DNA of 64,000 nucleotides. Source: CAVQJU01 sp963712905 (lineage in GTDB: Bacteria > Acidobacteriota > Vicinamibacteria > Vicinamibacterales > CAVVIG01). A program made the position numbers and the translations under genes. This document shows, piece by piece, positions 43,232 through 52,544 of the stretch (the first letter of the stretch is position 1; the number at the start of each line of letters is the position of its first letter). The DNA lies in contig CAVQJU010000009.1 of the NCBI GenBank assembly GCA_963712905.1, positions 62,001 through 126,000 of the forward strand. The letters are read 5' to 3'. Under the pieces are notes generated by a model. That model saw only the letters and a list, made by a program, of their open reading frames with translations, ran no database searches and had not been told where the DNA came from.

Positions 43232-45061
43232 ATGACACTACGAGTGAGTATTGCGACGGTCGTCATCGCCGGTTCGTGTGCTGTCGCGTCGGCGCAGGCG
43301 CCGGATGGCGCGGCGGTGTACCAGAAGACGTGTGCCACCTGTCACGCGAACCCGGCTCCCGACACGCGCGCGCCCGGTCGCGAGACGCTCGGTCAGTTTT
43401 CGCCGGAGGCCATTGTCACGGCGCTGACGACCGGCAACATGTTCCGGCAGGCGAGCGGACTGAGCGACGCGGAGAAGAAAGCGGTTGCCGAGTTCCTCGC
43501 GGGCCGCGCGTTCGGCACGGCGCCGCCGCTCTCGAATGTCGGCCGCTGCACGTCGCCGGCGCCGCCGATGACCGATCCCGGCAAAGGATCGAACTGGAAC
43601 GGATTCGGCGGCACGGTCACGAACACGCGCTACGTGCCCGCGGACAAGGGCCGTCTGACCGCGCCGCTCGTGCCCCAGCTGAAGCTGAAGTGGGCGTTCG
43701 GGCTTCCCGGCGTGACCTCCGCGCGGTCGCAGCCGACGGTTGTCGGCGGACGCCTGTTCGTCGCCAGCGAGAGCGGCGAGGTGTTCTCGATCAACGCGAA
43801 GACCGGCTGCACCTACTGGGCGTTCCACGCGCAGTCCGGCATCCGGAGCGCCGTGTCGGTTGGCGCGTACAAAGGCGAGAGAGGCACCGCGCCGTTCGCG
43901 ATCTTCTTCACCGACTTCGAGGGCACCGCGTACGGTGTCGACGCCAATAGCGGCAAGCAGCTCTGGACGCGCAAGGTCGAGGATCATCCCCTGGCGCGCG
44001 CAACCGGATCGCCGGCGTATTACAACGGCCGGGTCTACGTCCCGATGGCCGGGATCGGCGAAGAGGCGGCGGGAGCCCGGCCGAACTACGAGTGCTGCAC
44101 GTTCCGCGGCAGCGTCACGGCGCTCGACGCCAACACCGGCGCGGTCGTGTGGAAGACGTACACGATCGCGGACGAGCCGAAGAAGCGCGGCCTCACGAAG
44201 GAAGGGGTACAGACGTGGGGGCCGTCCGGAGCCGGCATCTGGGCCGCGCCGACGATCGACGCGCGGCGTCGCGTCCTGTATATCGCCACCGGCAACGGCT
44301 ACTCCGACCCGCAGCAGAAAACGACCGACGCCGTCCTGGCGATGGATCTCGACACCGGCATGGTGAAGTGGGTCGCACAGCCCGGCGTGCCCGACGTCTG
44401 GATGATGGGCTGCCAGGCCGAGAACCCCGACAACCCGCGCTGCCCCGCGAAGCAGGGGCCCGACCACGACTTCTCCGCCTCGCCGATGCTGGCGAAGCGC
44501 ACGAACGGGTCGGACATCCTCGTCATCCAGTCGAAGTCCGGTATGGCCTATGCCTTCGATCCCGACAAGGCCGGCGCGCTCGTGTGGCAATACCGGACGA
44601 GCGAGGGCAGCGGCCTCGGCGGGCAGTGGGGCGGCGCCGTCGACGAGAAGAACGTCTATTTCGGCGTCAACGGCACGCTGTCGAAGACGCCGGGCGGCAT
44701 GCGCGCCGTGAAGATCGACACGGGCCAGGAAGTCTGGTCGAAGGCGCCCGCCGACAAGCTGTGCGGCACGGGCCGCGGCTGCAGCGCCGCGCAGGGCGCC
44801 GCGCTGACCGCGGTTCCCGGCATCGTCTTCTCCGGGTCAGGCGACGGCGGCATCCGCGCCTACGCGAGCGACGATGGGACGATCGTGTGGCAGTTCGACA
44901 CGAACCGGGACTTCGACACCGTCAACGGCGTCAAGGCGAGAGGCGCAACCATGGACGGCCCCGGCGCCGCGGTCGTGGACGGCATGCTGTACATCAACTC
45001 AGGCTACGGGGGCCTCGTCGGCCGTCCGGGCAACGTGCTGCTCGCGTTCGGCGTGGATTAG
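43232..45061 (+). CDS. Secreted PQQ-dependent dehydrogenase with N-terminal cytochrome c domain
   Basis: A 609-residue periplasmic quinoprotein. The signal peptide (IATVVIAGSCAVASAQ) is followed by a cytochrome c domain with heme motif Cys34-x2-Cys37-His38 (CATCH). An eight-bladed beta-propeller then has WNGFGGTVTNTRYVP, GRLFVASESGEVFSINAKTG, the vicinal cysteines in NYECCTFRG (the Cys-Cys disulfide typical of PQQ alcohol dehydrogenases), GGQWGGAVD and SGSGDGGIRAYASDDGTIVW. The N-terminal placement of the heme domain is like polyvinyl-alcohol-dehydrogenase-type enzymes. It would oxidise an alcohol and pass electrons to its own heme. No PQQ-synthesis gene is in the window. Confidence 0.85.
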   Translation: MTLRVSIATVVIAGSCAVASAQAPDGAAVYQKTCATCHANPAPDTRAPGRETLGQFSPEAIVTALTTGNMFRQASGLSDAEKKAVAEFLAGRAFGTAPPLSNVGRCTSPAPPMTDPGKGSNWNGFGGTVTNTRYVPADKGRLTAPLVPQLKLKWAFGLPGVTSARSQPTVVGGRLFVASESGEVFSINAKTGCTYWAFHAQSGIRSAVSVGAYKGERGTAPFAIFFTDFEGTAYGVDANSGKQLWTRKVEDHPLARATGSPAYYNGRVYVPMAGIGEEAAGARPNYECCTFRGSVTALDANTGAVVWKTYTIADEPKKRGLTKEGVQTWGPSGAGIWAAPTIDARRRVLYIATGNGYSDPQQKTTDAVLAMDLDTGMVKWVAQPGVPDVWMMGCQAENPDNPRCPAKQGPDHDFSASPMLAKRTNGSDILVIQSKSGMAYAFDPDKAGALVWQYRTSEGSGLGGQWGGAVDEKNVYFGVNGTLSKTPGGMRAVKIDTGQEVWSKAPADKLCGTGRGCSAAQGAALTAVPGIVFSGSGDGGIRAYASDDGTIVWQFDTNRDFDTVNGVKARGATMDGPGAAVVDGMLYINSGYGGLVGRPGNVLLAFGVD

Positions 45062-45065
45062 ACCA

Positions 45066-45093
45066 GGGTTTTCGTGGTCTTCGTGGCTTCGTG
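45066..45093 (+). repeat. Short-word repeat (TTCGTGG), single arm
   Basis: TTTTCGTGGTCTTCGTGG followed by CTTCGTG. It looks like an isolated right arm of the short-word class, placed just before the start of the double-VOC gene. Confidence 0.55.
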
Positions 45094-45119
45094 ATAAACA
45101 GACGACCGTAGAAAAGCTA

Positions 45120-46187
45120 ATGCCGAAAATGAAGACGCTTGCAGTCGTGATGACCGTGTTGCTGGCATCTGCCCTCGTCTGGGCGCAGACGCCGGCAGTG
45201 CCCCCACCGCCGGCGGGACCGGCTCCGAGCGGTGTGATCGTCGGATCGGGGAACTTCTTCAGCCCGATCGTCGGCGACCTCGAGAAGGCGATCGCGTTCT
45301 ACCGCGACGGCATCGGCCTCGACGTGACCGGGGCGCCGGCCAACGCCGACGCGAACCTGGCGCTGCGGAACATGTTCGGCCTTCCCGACGCGCAGATCCG
45401 CTGGTCGATTGGCCGGCCGCCGGCGATGCGCACGGGCGTCGAGATCGTCGAGATCAAGAACGCCGGGGGCAAGCCGCTGGAGCGGCGCATCCAGGACGCC
45501 GGCGCGTTCACGCTCATCGTGGTCGTCCGCGACGTGGACGCCGCGTTCGCCCGCGTCAAGCAGTTGGGCGCGCCGGTCGTGACGACCGGCGGCGTCCCGG
45601 TCTCGTTCGGCACGTCGCCGAAGGTCCGCGCGGTCATCGTCAAGGATCCGGATGGACACTTCGTTCAGCTGACCCAGCCCGACCCGGTGCCGCCGGCCAC
45701 CGTTCCGGATCCACCCAATGTCATCGGCGTTCGCGTGCGGCTCACCGTCGAAGATGCCGAGAAGGCGATGCAACTGTACTGGGACGCTCTCGGCGTTCGC
45801 GGCCTGACACCCGGAACGTTCAACAGCGACAAGGCCGTCCTCGATCTCCTGGGCGTGAAGGGCGGACAGTACCGCCTGAGCACCGCGCAAGTCCCGACGA
45901 CAGGCCTCCGGCTCGATTTCCTCGATTTCAAGGGCGTCGATCGCCGGGCCGTCCGCGGCTCGATTCAGGATCCGGGCTCGACGCGCATGCAGCTGCAGGT
46001 GCGCGATGTGGACGAAGCAGTTGCCATGCTGAAGCGCGACGGCGGCGCCGTCGTCTCGACCGGCGGCAATACGGTTGAACTCCCTGGGCGCGGCGGCTCC
46101 ACCACGAAGGTCGCCATCGTCCGCGACCCGAACAACCTGTTCCTGGTGCTCCTGCAGGCTGCTCCGCGGCCTCCGGAGGCCAGGTAG
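45120..46187 (+). CDS. Secreted protein with two VOC (glyoxalase-like) domains
   Basis: ATG 45120 (ATG 45129 is also possible) gives 355 residues with signal MKTLAVVMTVLLASALVWAQ. VOC domain 1 (about residues 40-190) has FFSPIVGDLEKAIAFYRDGIGLDV and VIVKDPDGHFVQLTQP. Domain 2 (about 205-350) has VRLTVEDAEKAMQLYWDALGVRGL and VAIVRDPNNLFLVLLQ. Tandem VOC domains form one bilobed active site in extradiol dioxygenases and glyoxalases. Here the domain-2 metal Glu is replaced by hydrophobic residues, so it may be a binding protein. Export is unusual for the superfamily. A TAGAAA lies at 45109. Confidence 0.7.
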   Translation: MPKMKTLAVVMTVLLASALVWAQTPAVPPPPAGPAPSGVIVGSGNFFSPIVGDLEKAIAFYRDGIGLDVTGAPANADANLALRNMFGLPDAQIRWSIGRPPAMRTGVEIVEIKNAGGKPLERRIQDAGAFTLIVVVRDVDAAFARVKQLGAPVVTTGGVPVSFGTSPKVRAVIVKDPDGHFVQLTQPDPVPPATVPDPPNVIGVRVRLTVEDAEKAMQLYWDALGVRGLTPGTFNSDKAVLDLLGVKGGQYRLSTAQVPTTGLRLDFLDFKGVDRRAVRGSIQDPGSTRMQLQVRDVDEAVAMLKRDGGAVVSTGGNTVELPGRGGSTTKVAIVRDPNNLFLVLLQAAPRPPEAR

Positions 46188-46333
46188 GTCAGGTAGGTCA
46201 GGTAGGTCAGGTAGGGCTGGTGGGTCTGGTAGGGTAGGAATCACGTGAACTTTCGCCGTCCCGCTTTACCCACCCGACCCACCCGACCCACCCGGCCTAC
46301 CCGACCCACCGGGCCTACCCGCCCCACCCGACC
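46182..46333. repeat. Two-armed 9-nt word repeat (GTAGGTCAG / ACCCGACCC)
   Basis: The left arm 46182-46239 repeats GTAGGTCAG, and the right arm 46266-46333 repeats ACCCGACCC, its approximate complement. The 9-nt period equals three codons. The right arm is translated as repeated Thr-Arg-Pro at the front of the following protein. Confidence 0.85.
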
Positions 46334-47222
46334 TGTGTTCGTCGCGCTCCTCCTCGCCTCGACGACGTTGACGGCGAGGGCCGCCAGCGGTCCGACGCTC
46401 ACCGAGGTCCTGGCCCGCGTGGGCGACTACGTCGTCCGCTACGAGAACGAGCTGTCCGGCATCGTGGCCGAAGAACACTATTCCCAGATAGGCGACATCT
46501 CCGACCGTCCGCAGCTGACGCGCCGTGAGCTCAAGTCCGACCTGCTGCTGGTGCGCGCCGAAGGCGTGGACGGCGAGGGCTTCGTGCAGTTCCGCGACGT
46601 GTTCGAGGTGGACGGCGGTGCCGTGCGCGATCGGAGCGAGCGGCTGGTCAAGCTGTTCATGAACCCGTCGGTCGCCGCGAAGAATCGGGCCGGCGAGATC
46701 ATGCGGGAGAGCTCGCGCTACAACATCGGCAACATCGAGCGGAACGTCAACGTGCCGGTCCTGGCGCTGTCGTTCATGCACCCGCGATACCAGCCCCGTT
46801 TCAAGTTCACGATGGACGACGCGAACGCGGGTGTTCAGAAGGGGATGCCGAAAGCGTCCAACTTTGCGATTGCGGTCGACGTCCTGGTGCTGACGTTCCG
46901 CGAGGTCGGGTCGCCGCCGCTCATCGACGCGCGCGATCGGCGGGGCGTCGCGCGGTCGCAGGGCCGCGTCTGGGTGGAGCCGGACACGGGCCGCGTGCTG
47001 ATGACCGAGATCACGATCGAGACCCCGACGGTCGACTCCACCATGCAGGTGAGCTACCAGTCCGAGCCGCTGCTGGGGTTCCTGGTCCCGGTGGAAATGC
47101 GCGAGCAGTACGTAGCCAAGAAACGGAACTACCGTCTCTCCGGGGCGGCGACATACGGCAATTTCAGGCAGTTTACGGTCAGGACGGATGAAGCGATCGT
47201 CCCGCCGAAGGGACTGCCGTAA
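46245..47222 (+). CDS. Secreted hypothetical protein with repeat-encoded N-region
   Basis: GTG 46245 yields MNFRRPALP followed by seven or so Thr-Arg-Pro units, then VFVALLLASTTLTARAASG. This is a very basic n-region leading into a normal signal-peptide core and cleavage site. The mature part (TLTEVLARVGDYVVRYENELSGIVAEEHYSQ; LTRRELKSDLLLVRAEG; SYQSEPLLGFLVPVEMREQY) is conserved-looking but unknown to me. Comparable proteins occur widely in Acidobacteriota. The 325-residue protein ends with an overlap with the ATG of the YciH gene (TAATG). Confidence 0.65.
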   Translation: MNFRRPALPTRPTRPTRPTRPTGPTRPTRPVFVALLLASTTLTARAASGPTLTEVLARVGDYVVRYENELSGIVAEEHYSQIGDISDRPQLTRRELKSDLLLVRAEGVDGEGFVQFRDVFEVDGGAVRDRSERLVKLFMNPSVAAKNRAGEIMRESSRYNIGNIERNVNVPVLALSFMHPRYQPRFKFTMDDANAGVQKGMPKASNFAIAVDVLVLTFREVGSPPLIDARDRRGVARSQGRVWVEPDTGRVLMTEITIETPTVDSTMQVSYQSEPLLGFLVPVEMREQYVAKKRNYRLSGAATYGNFRQFTVRTDEAIVPPKGLP

Positions 47223-47584
47223 TGGCGGGTAACAACAGCAAACTCGTCTACTCGACCGGCAGCGGCGGGATGTGCCCGGGCTGCGGCTGGCCCCAGCGCG
47301 ACTGCAAGTGCAGCACGCGCACGGCCGCCGCGTCCGTGCCCGCCAGGCCGGGCGCCATCGTGGCCAAGCTGCGCATGGAGAAGAAGGGGCGCGGCGGCAA
47401 GATGGTCACCGTCGTCGACGGCCTGCCGAATAACGCCGCGTTCCTGAAAGATCTCAGCCAGGAGCTCAAACGCGCCTGCGGTACGGGCGGCGCGGCCGGG
47501 GACGGCTACGTCGAGCTTCAGGGCGACCTGCGCGAACGCGTGCGCGAGTTGCTGCAGCAGAAGGGCTACGTTGTGAAGGGATGA
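47222..47584 (+). CDS. yciH: YciH/SUI1-family translation factor
   Basis: The 120-residue protein has an N-terminal CxxC(x)nCxC zinc-like motif (MCPGCGWPQRDCKCS) and a SUI1 domain. The core is VAKLRMEKKGRGGKMVTVVDGLPNN, then LSQELKRACGTGGAAGDGYVELQGDLRERVRELLQQKGY. The match to bacterial YciH, the eIF1 homologue, is close to full length. YciH binds the 30S subunit and influences initiation fidelity; it is of interest in a genome with many GTG/TTG and leaderless starts. ATG 47222 shares one base with the upstream stop. Confidence 0.9.
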   Translation: MAGNNSKLVYSTGSGGMCPGCGWPQRDCKCSTRTAAASVPARPGAIVAKLRMEKKGRGGKMVTVVDGLPNNAAFLKDLSQELKRACGTGGAAGDGYVELQGDLRERVRELLQQKGYVVKG

Positions 47585-47610
47585 GGCGTGAGACAGCATC
47601 CTCGGCGCGT

Positions 47611-47616
47611 TACAAT
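47611..47616 (+). promoter_or_regulatory. -10-like TACAAT close to start 47626
   Basis: TACAAT ends 9 nt before ATG 47626 with no Shine-Dalgarno between, another near-leaderless arrangement. Confidence 0.45.
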
Positions 47617-47625
47617 AACGGCCCC

Positions 47626-48552
47626 ATGAAACAAGCTGTCATGCTCGTTGCCGCAATCGCGTTCGCGAACTCGGCAGCGGGTCAGAACGCTGATGACTAT
47701 CGCGGCGGCTGGAGGACGGACAGCGGCGGGGCTCACACGTACGAGTTCTCGATTCGAGGCGCGACGGTCAGGGGGATCTACTGCACGTACTGCGCCGATG
47801 CGACGACGCTGGCGTTCGTGGATGGGACGTTCGGACCAGACGGCATCAGGTTCGAGGTGACCCACGTCAAGTCGGACGGGAGCACGGCGTATAAGGACAA
47901 GGCGCTCGCGAAGTTCAGCCAGGGGCGCCTGACCGTGACCGGCACGAGCGGCGCCCCGGGAGGCGGCTCGTTCGAACGCGTCCTGATCAAGGATCCGCGC
48001 GGCCCGGACCCGATCCCGGCGATGGTGTCCGTTCTCCCAAAGGGGCCGCCGGTGCCGGGCAATCCGCTTCGCCGTAATCCCGACGGCGCGGACGGCCTGC
48101 CTTACATTCAGCCGGGTCCGTGGAAGTCGAAGCTGACGGAGAAAGATGTCGTTGGCGTGTGGCTGGGATTCGGTGTCGGCGCGCCCAAACAGTTCTTCAT
48201 CGTCAAGAAGGTGGGCGGCAAGCTGCGCGGCATGGTCTGCGGCACGTGCGACAACCCGTACACGATGGCGGCGCTCGACGACTTCAGCATCGAGGGCGAC
48301 ACGCTGAAATTCAACATCCTCCACGAGGACTGGGCTGACGGCGAACTGCCGACGTTCTACAAGCACGTCACCGCGCACGTGGGATGGAACGAGATGCGGT
48401 GCACGACGGCCGCCGACCACCAGCCGCCACCGCCTCCTCCGCCGGCGGGTCGTGTCCCGGGATTCTCGCTGCAGGGTCCGGTTCCAATCGAGGCCACAGC
48501 CGGCAACGCCTGGCCCGAATGGCCTCCGAAAAACACGTCGTCCCCGCGATAG
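47626..48552 (+). CDS. Secreted hypothetical protein with CxxC pairs
   Basis: A 308-residue secreted protein (MKQAVMLVAAIAFANSAAGQ signal) that I do not recognise. It has two similar halves: YEFSIRGATVRGIYCTYCADATTLAFVDGTF in the first, and FFIVKKVGGKLRGMVCGTCDNPYTMAALDDFSIEGDTLKF in the second. Each carries one CxxC in the same structural position (CTYC, CGTC). This suggests an internal duplication of a small beta domain with a metal-binding or redox cysteine pair. A proline run (PPPPPPPAG) precedes the C-terminal tail. The start fits the TACAAT promoter at 47611. Confidence 0.65.
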   Translation: MKQAVMLVAAIAFANSAAGQNADDYRGGWRTDSGGAHTYEFSIRGATVRGIYCTYCADATTLAFVDGTFGPDGIRFEVTHVKSDGSTAYKDKALAKFSQGRLTVTGTSGAPGGGSFERVLIKDPRGPDPIPAMVSVLPKGPPVPGNPLRRNPDGADGLPYIQPGPWKSKLTEKDVVGVWLGFGVGAPKQFFIVKKVGGKLRGMVCGTCDNPYTMAALDDFSIEGDTLKFNILHEDWADGELPTFYKHVTAHVGWNEMRCTTAADHQPPPPPPPAGRVPGFSLQGPVPIEATAGNAWPEWPPKNTSSPR

Positions 48553-48571
48553 TCGTATGAGGTGGCTTGAC

Positions 48572-49855
48572 ATGTGGATCTCACGGCGCCGTGCGGGCGC
48601 ATCGATCATCGGCCTGGGCGTCGCCTGCGCATGTTTCGCGGCCGCGCTCACCGGTGCCGCTCAACAGACGGTTCCGTTCGAGAACGGGACGCCAATCGCC
48701 CCGGCCGGATTCGAGCCGCAGCCGATTCCCGCCGAGGCTGTCGAATTCGACACCGCCGAAGTGATGCGGATCCGCGTCGTGCCGGTCGCGCGCGGCCTGG
48801 TCAATCCGTGGAGCCTGGCGTTCCTACCTGACGGAACCCTGCTCGTCACGGAGAAGGAAGGGCGCCTCCGGATCGTCCGCGACGGCGTGCTGGATCCGAA
48901 ACCCGTTCCCGGCGTCCCTGCAGTGCGCGTCCAGGGCCGATCGGGGCTGCTGGACGTGCTGCTTCATCCGCAGTTTGCCGGCCAACCGCTTCATCTACTT
49001 CACGTACCTGAAGCCGGCCGGCGCCGAGCGGCAGGCGGCGCTGACCGTGGCTCGCGGCCGCTTCGACGGCGCCGCGATCACCGATCTCGCGGACATCTTC
49101 AGCTCCGGCGCGGGCGTCAGCGGGCCATCGCGGATCGCGTGGGGGCGCGACGGCAAACTCTACATGACGACGCCGAGCAGCGGGAACGGCAGCAGTTCGC
49201 AGGATCCGAACAGCTATTCGGGCAAAGTGCTGCGCCTGAACGACGACGGCACGGTCCCGGCGGACAATCCGTTCGTCGGCCGTGCCGGACACAAGCCGGA
49301 GATCTATACGCTCGGCCACCGCAACGCGCTCGGGCTCGCCGCCCATCCGGTGACCGGGCGCGATGTGGCAGAGCGAAATGGGTCCGAACGGCGGCGACGA
49401 AATCAACCTTCTGAAGCCCGGCGCCAACTACGGCTGGCCGATCGTGAGCCTTGGACGCACCTATCCCGGGCCCCTGGCAGTCGCCGGTGTTCTCGAAGGA
49501 AGGGATGGAATCGCCGGTCGTGTACTGGACGCCGTCCATTTCCCTGTCCGGCATGACGTTCTACACGGGAAACAAGCTCGCTAAATGGAAGGGCGACATC
49601 TTCGTCGGCGGACAACGGACCGGTGAGATCCCCGGAACAGGCCACCTCGAGCGCGTGCTCGTCAACGACAAGCTGGAAGAGCTCCGCCGCGAGGCGCTGC
49701 TGGTGCCGCTGCGGATGCGTATCCGCGACGTCCGGCAAGGCCCCGACGAGCTCCTCTACGTGCTCGTCGATCACGAGAACGGCGGCGTCCTGCGGATCGA
49801 GCCGTCCGCAACGCAGCAGAAACCAACGACATCGTCGGCACGGCCGCCACGGTGA
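48572..49855 (+). pseudogene. PQQ-dependent aldose sugar dehydrogenase-like gene with three frameshifts
   Basis: ATG 48572 follows GAGGTGG. The signal peptide (SIIGLGVACACFAAALTGAAQ) and the six-bladed propeller of the soluble aldose sugar dehydrogenase (YliI/GDH-B-like) family are readable, but in four successive frames. These are: ARGLVNPWSLAFLPDGTLLVTE to about 48978; NRFIYFTYLKPAG...YTLGHRNALGLAAHPVTG to about 49357; WQSEMGPNGGDEINLLKPGANYGWP to about 49472; and then SPVVYWTPSISLSGMTFYTG to the end. Each join is fixed by removing one base in a G/C run (GCCGGCC, GGGCGCG, GGGCCCC). Family residues are otherwise intact, so either the decay is very recent or these are assembly errors. Confidence 0.75.
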
Positions 49856-51898
49856 CACGCAACCGGACCTTCGCAGTACTGACCCTCGCGGCCGGGTGTA
49901 TCGCGGGAATTGCCGCCCGAGGCGCCGATGCCGACCTGTCCGCGCTGCAGCGACCGGCCTCGCCGGAGCTTTCAGCGGAGGCGGAGCGCATTGCCCGGCT
50001 CGAGGCGCTGACCGAGCGCGTCGAAGCGATCTCGGCGATCAAGCGCCTGCAGCATGCGTACGGCCACTATGCGGAGCTGGGCCTGTGGCACGACTTCGCG
50101 GATCTCTTCGCTGACACCGGCGTCGGTCACTACGCGCAGGGCGCGCTCGATCGGGAAGGGATTCGCGCGCTGTTTCTGAAAGAGGTGGGAGGCGGGCAAC
50201 TCGGCCTCAAGGACGGACGCCTCTACCCGCACATCTCGATGCAGCCGGTCGTGACCCTCGCCGCCGACGGCCAGTCGGCGAAGGGCCGCTGGCACATCAT
50301 GGCGATGCTCGGCGGCTACGGCACTTCAGCCTCATGGGCCGGTGGCGTCTACGAGAATCAGTACGTCCGCGAGAACGGCGTCTGGAAGTTCAAGGAGGTC
50401 CGCTACATCCCGCAGTATTCGGGCCGGTATGAGGATCCCGGCTGGAAGGCGACGAACGAGCCGGCGCCATTCCATTTCGAAGCGTCGCGCGTCGGCAAAC
50501 CGATCCTGGACCTGCCCGCGCCAGCGCCCTCGCCCACGGGACCGCCGACGCTCCCTTTGCTGGGCAGCCGGATGGCGGACCTCGCCGCGCGTGCCCAGCG
50601 GCTGAGCGATGAGATCGAGGTCACGAATCTCCAGCACGCGTATGGCTACTACGTCGATCGAAAGATGTGGGACGACGTCACGGATCTGTTTACCGCTGAT
50701 GGCACGATGGAGATCGGCCTGCAGGGCGTCTACGCAGGACGCGCGAGCATCCGTCGCGGGCTGAACGCGCTCGGCCCGGCGGGACTCGCCGAGGGGGAGA
50801 TCAACGATCATATCCACCTGCAGACCATCGTGACCGTGCTGCCGGACGGCCGCACCGCTCGCGCGCGCGGCACAGAGATCGGCATGACCGGAACAAACCG
50901 GCGGCCGGGCGCTCTGGAGCCAGTCGATTTACGAAAACGAGTTTGTGAAGCAGGACGGCACCTGGAAGTTCACAGCCATGCACGTCTACCCGCGCTTCAT
51001 CGTCGACGCGGAGAAAGGCTGGGCGAAGGACGCGCAACCCACGCCTGGACCGAGCCGCGAGTTCCCTCCCGACCGGCCGCCGACAGAGACATACGAGGTC
51101 TATCCCCGCTTTCACATCGCGCCATTCCACTTCGATCATCCGGTGACGGGCCGCCCTCCGCAGTACCCGGAGGGAACGAAAACGGCGGCTTCTGCCTTCG
51201 CGGGTCGCGCTACGGCGGACAAGGCAACAGCGGGGAAGACGGCTGTCGTAAAGACTCCTGCCGCGCTCGCGTCGCTCCTCGCGGAGACGGAACGCTCGGT
51301 GGATCGCAGCAAGGCCTATCACGCATCCGAAAACCTCGCCACGGCCTACGGCTACTACGTCGACGAGTTCGCGTGGGACGAGACGGCGGACATCTTCTCG
51401 CGCGACGGCTGGAAGGAGCTCTCCTACGTCGGCGCTTACGTCGGCCGGGAGCGGATCCGGCAGTCGCTGAAGCTGCGGTACCCGAATCCCAAGTCGCCGA
51501 ACTTCCTCACGCTTCACCAGGTCGTGCAGCCGGTCATCCACGTGTCGGCGGACGCGCGAAGCGCGAAGATTCGTGCGCGGCTGTTTCAGTTGGGCGGTCC
51601 GGCTGGAGGCGAGGGAACCTGGATTTCCGGGATCTACGAGAACACGTCCGTGGACGAGAACGGAACGTGGAAGCTGTCGGGCATGGACCTCGATTACGTC
51701 TGGAGCGCACCGTCGCGCGGCGGCTGGGTTCGCGTCAAAACGCCTCCCACCGCGCCTCAGGTCGCGATGGCCAAGGCGTTCCCTCCCGATCGTCCGCTTC
51801 GCGGCTCGATAGCTGCTCCGTTTCCAACCGTGTACGTCGTGCCGTTCCACTACAAGAACCCGGTGTCGGGCCGCGAGCCACCTGTACTGCTGCCGTAG
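49852..51898 (+). pseudogene. Triple NTF2/SnoaL-domain secreted protein, one frameshift
   Basis: GTG 49852 overlaps the previous stop (GTGA). After a signal peptide (FAVLTLAAGCIAGIAARG), three NTF2/SnoaL-like domains follow in tandem. Each starts with an LQHAYGHY/LQHAYGYYVD/LATAYGYYVD helix and contains a WKF/WKF/WKL strand (IKRLQHAYGHYAELGLWHDFADLF; VTNLQHAYGYYVDRKMWDDVTDLF; NLATAYGYYVDEFAWDETADIF). Domain 2 is broken near 50905; deleting one base rejoins it as ALWSQSIYENEFVKQDGTWKF, parallel to VYENQYVRENGVWKF in domain 1. About 680 residues result. A threefold NTF2 chain could mimic a trimer. Substrate unknown. Confidence 0.7.
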
Positions 51899-52156
51899 AC
51901 GTTCCCGCGGGCTGGCCGTACGCATGTGGTGTGCGGGAACTGATCAGCGTCGATCGGCCCGGCCTGCGGCGCAGCTGAACTGCGTCAATACGCGTCATGC
52001 CATTTCATCGTGAAGAAAGTTCACGATGTGAGGCTCTTCCCTCGCGATCTCTTCAGCACTGCGCGCCCGCAGGCGCGGCGTATTTCGGTTGTGGCAGGAA
52101 TAATGCTCCCACTCGAACGAGTGTCGGTAGTTGGAAACTCGTTCAAAGGAGTTGTC

Positions 52157-52544
52157 ATGCGATATATCACCTCGACGATAGTTGCCTGCACGCTTGCCGG
52201 CACGGTAGGCGTCTTCGCGCAGGAGCAGGCTCCAGCGCAACCACCAGCCCAGGCGCAGGCGCCCAAGTCAACGCTTACCGGCTGTGTGGCGCAGGCGAAG
52301 ACGACTGATGGGGGCAGCGTATTTGTCCTGAGCAAGGTCGAGGGTGGGTCGGCAGGGATGCTACCTCCTCAATGGGCCGTCGCAATCAGACTTTGCGGCG
52401 AACGTGAACAAGAAGGTCGAAGTGACCGGGCCGGTACAGGAACCGGCGAACGCAGGCAAGGACAGCCCGCCTGATTCGAAAGTCGTGCGCCCGCCGGCGA
52501 TCATGGTCGAATCCGTGAAAGTCGTGGCTCAGAGCTGCTCCTAG
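52157..52544 (+). pseudogene. Small secreted protein, one frameshift
   Basis: ATG 52157 follows AAAGGAG. The signal peptide (YITSTIVACTLAGTVGVFAQ) and a Gln/Ala/Pro-rich linker precede STLTGCVAQAKTTDGGSVFVLSKVEGGSAG. Removing one base near 52356 gives CYLLNGPSQSDFAANVNKKVEVTGPVQEP...IMVESVKVVAQSCS. The TGCV...YLL...VTG pattern is that of small exported acidobacterial proteins (DUF5818-like; I am not sure of the exact family). Two conserved cysteines frame the domain. The 258-bp gap upstream (51899-52156) shows nothing that I can support. Confidence 0.6.
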
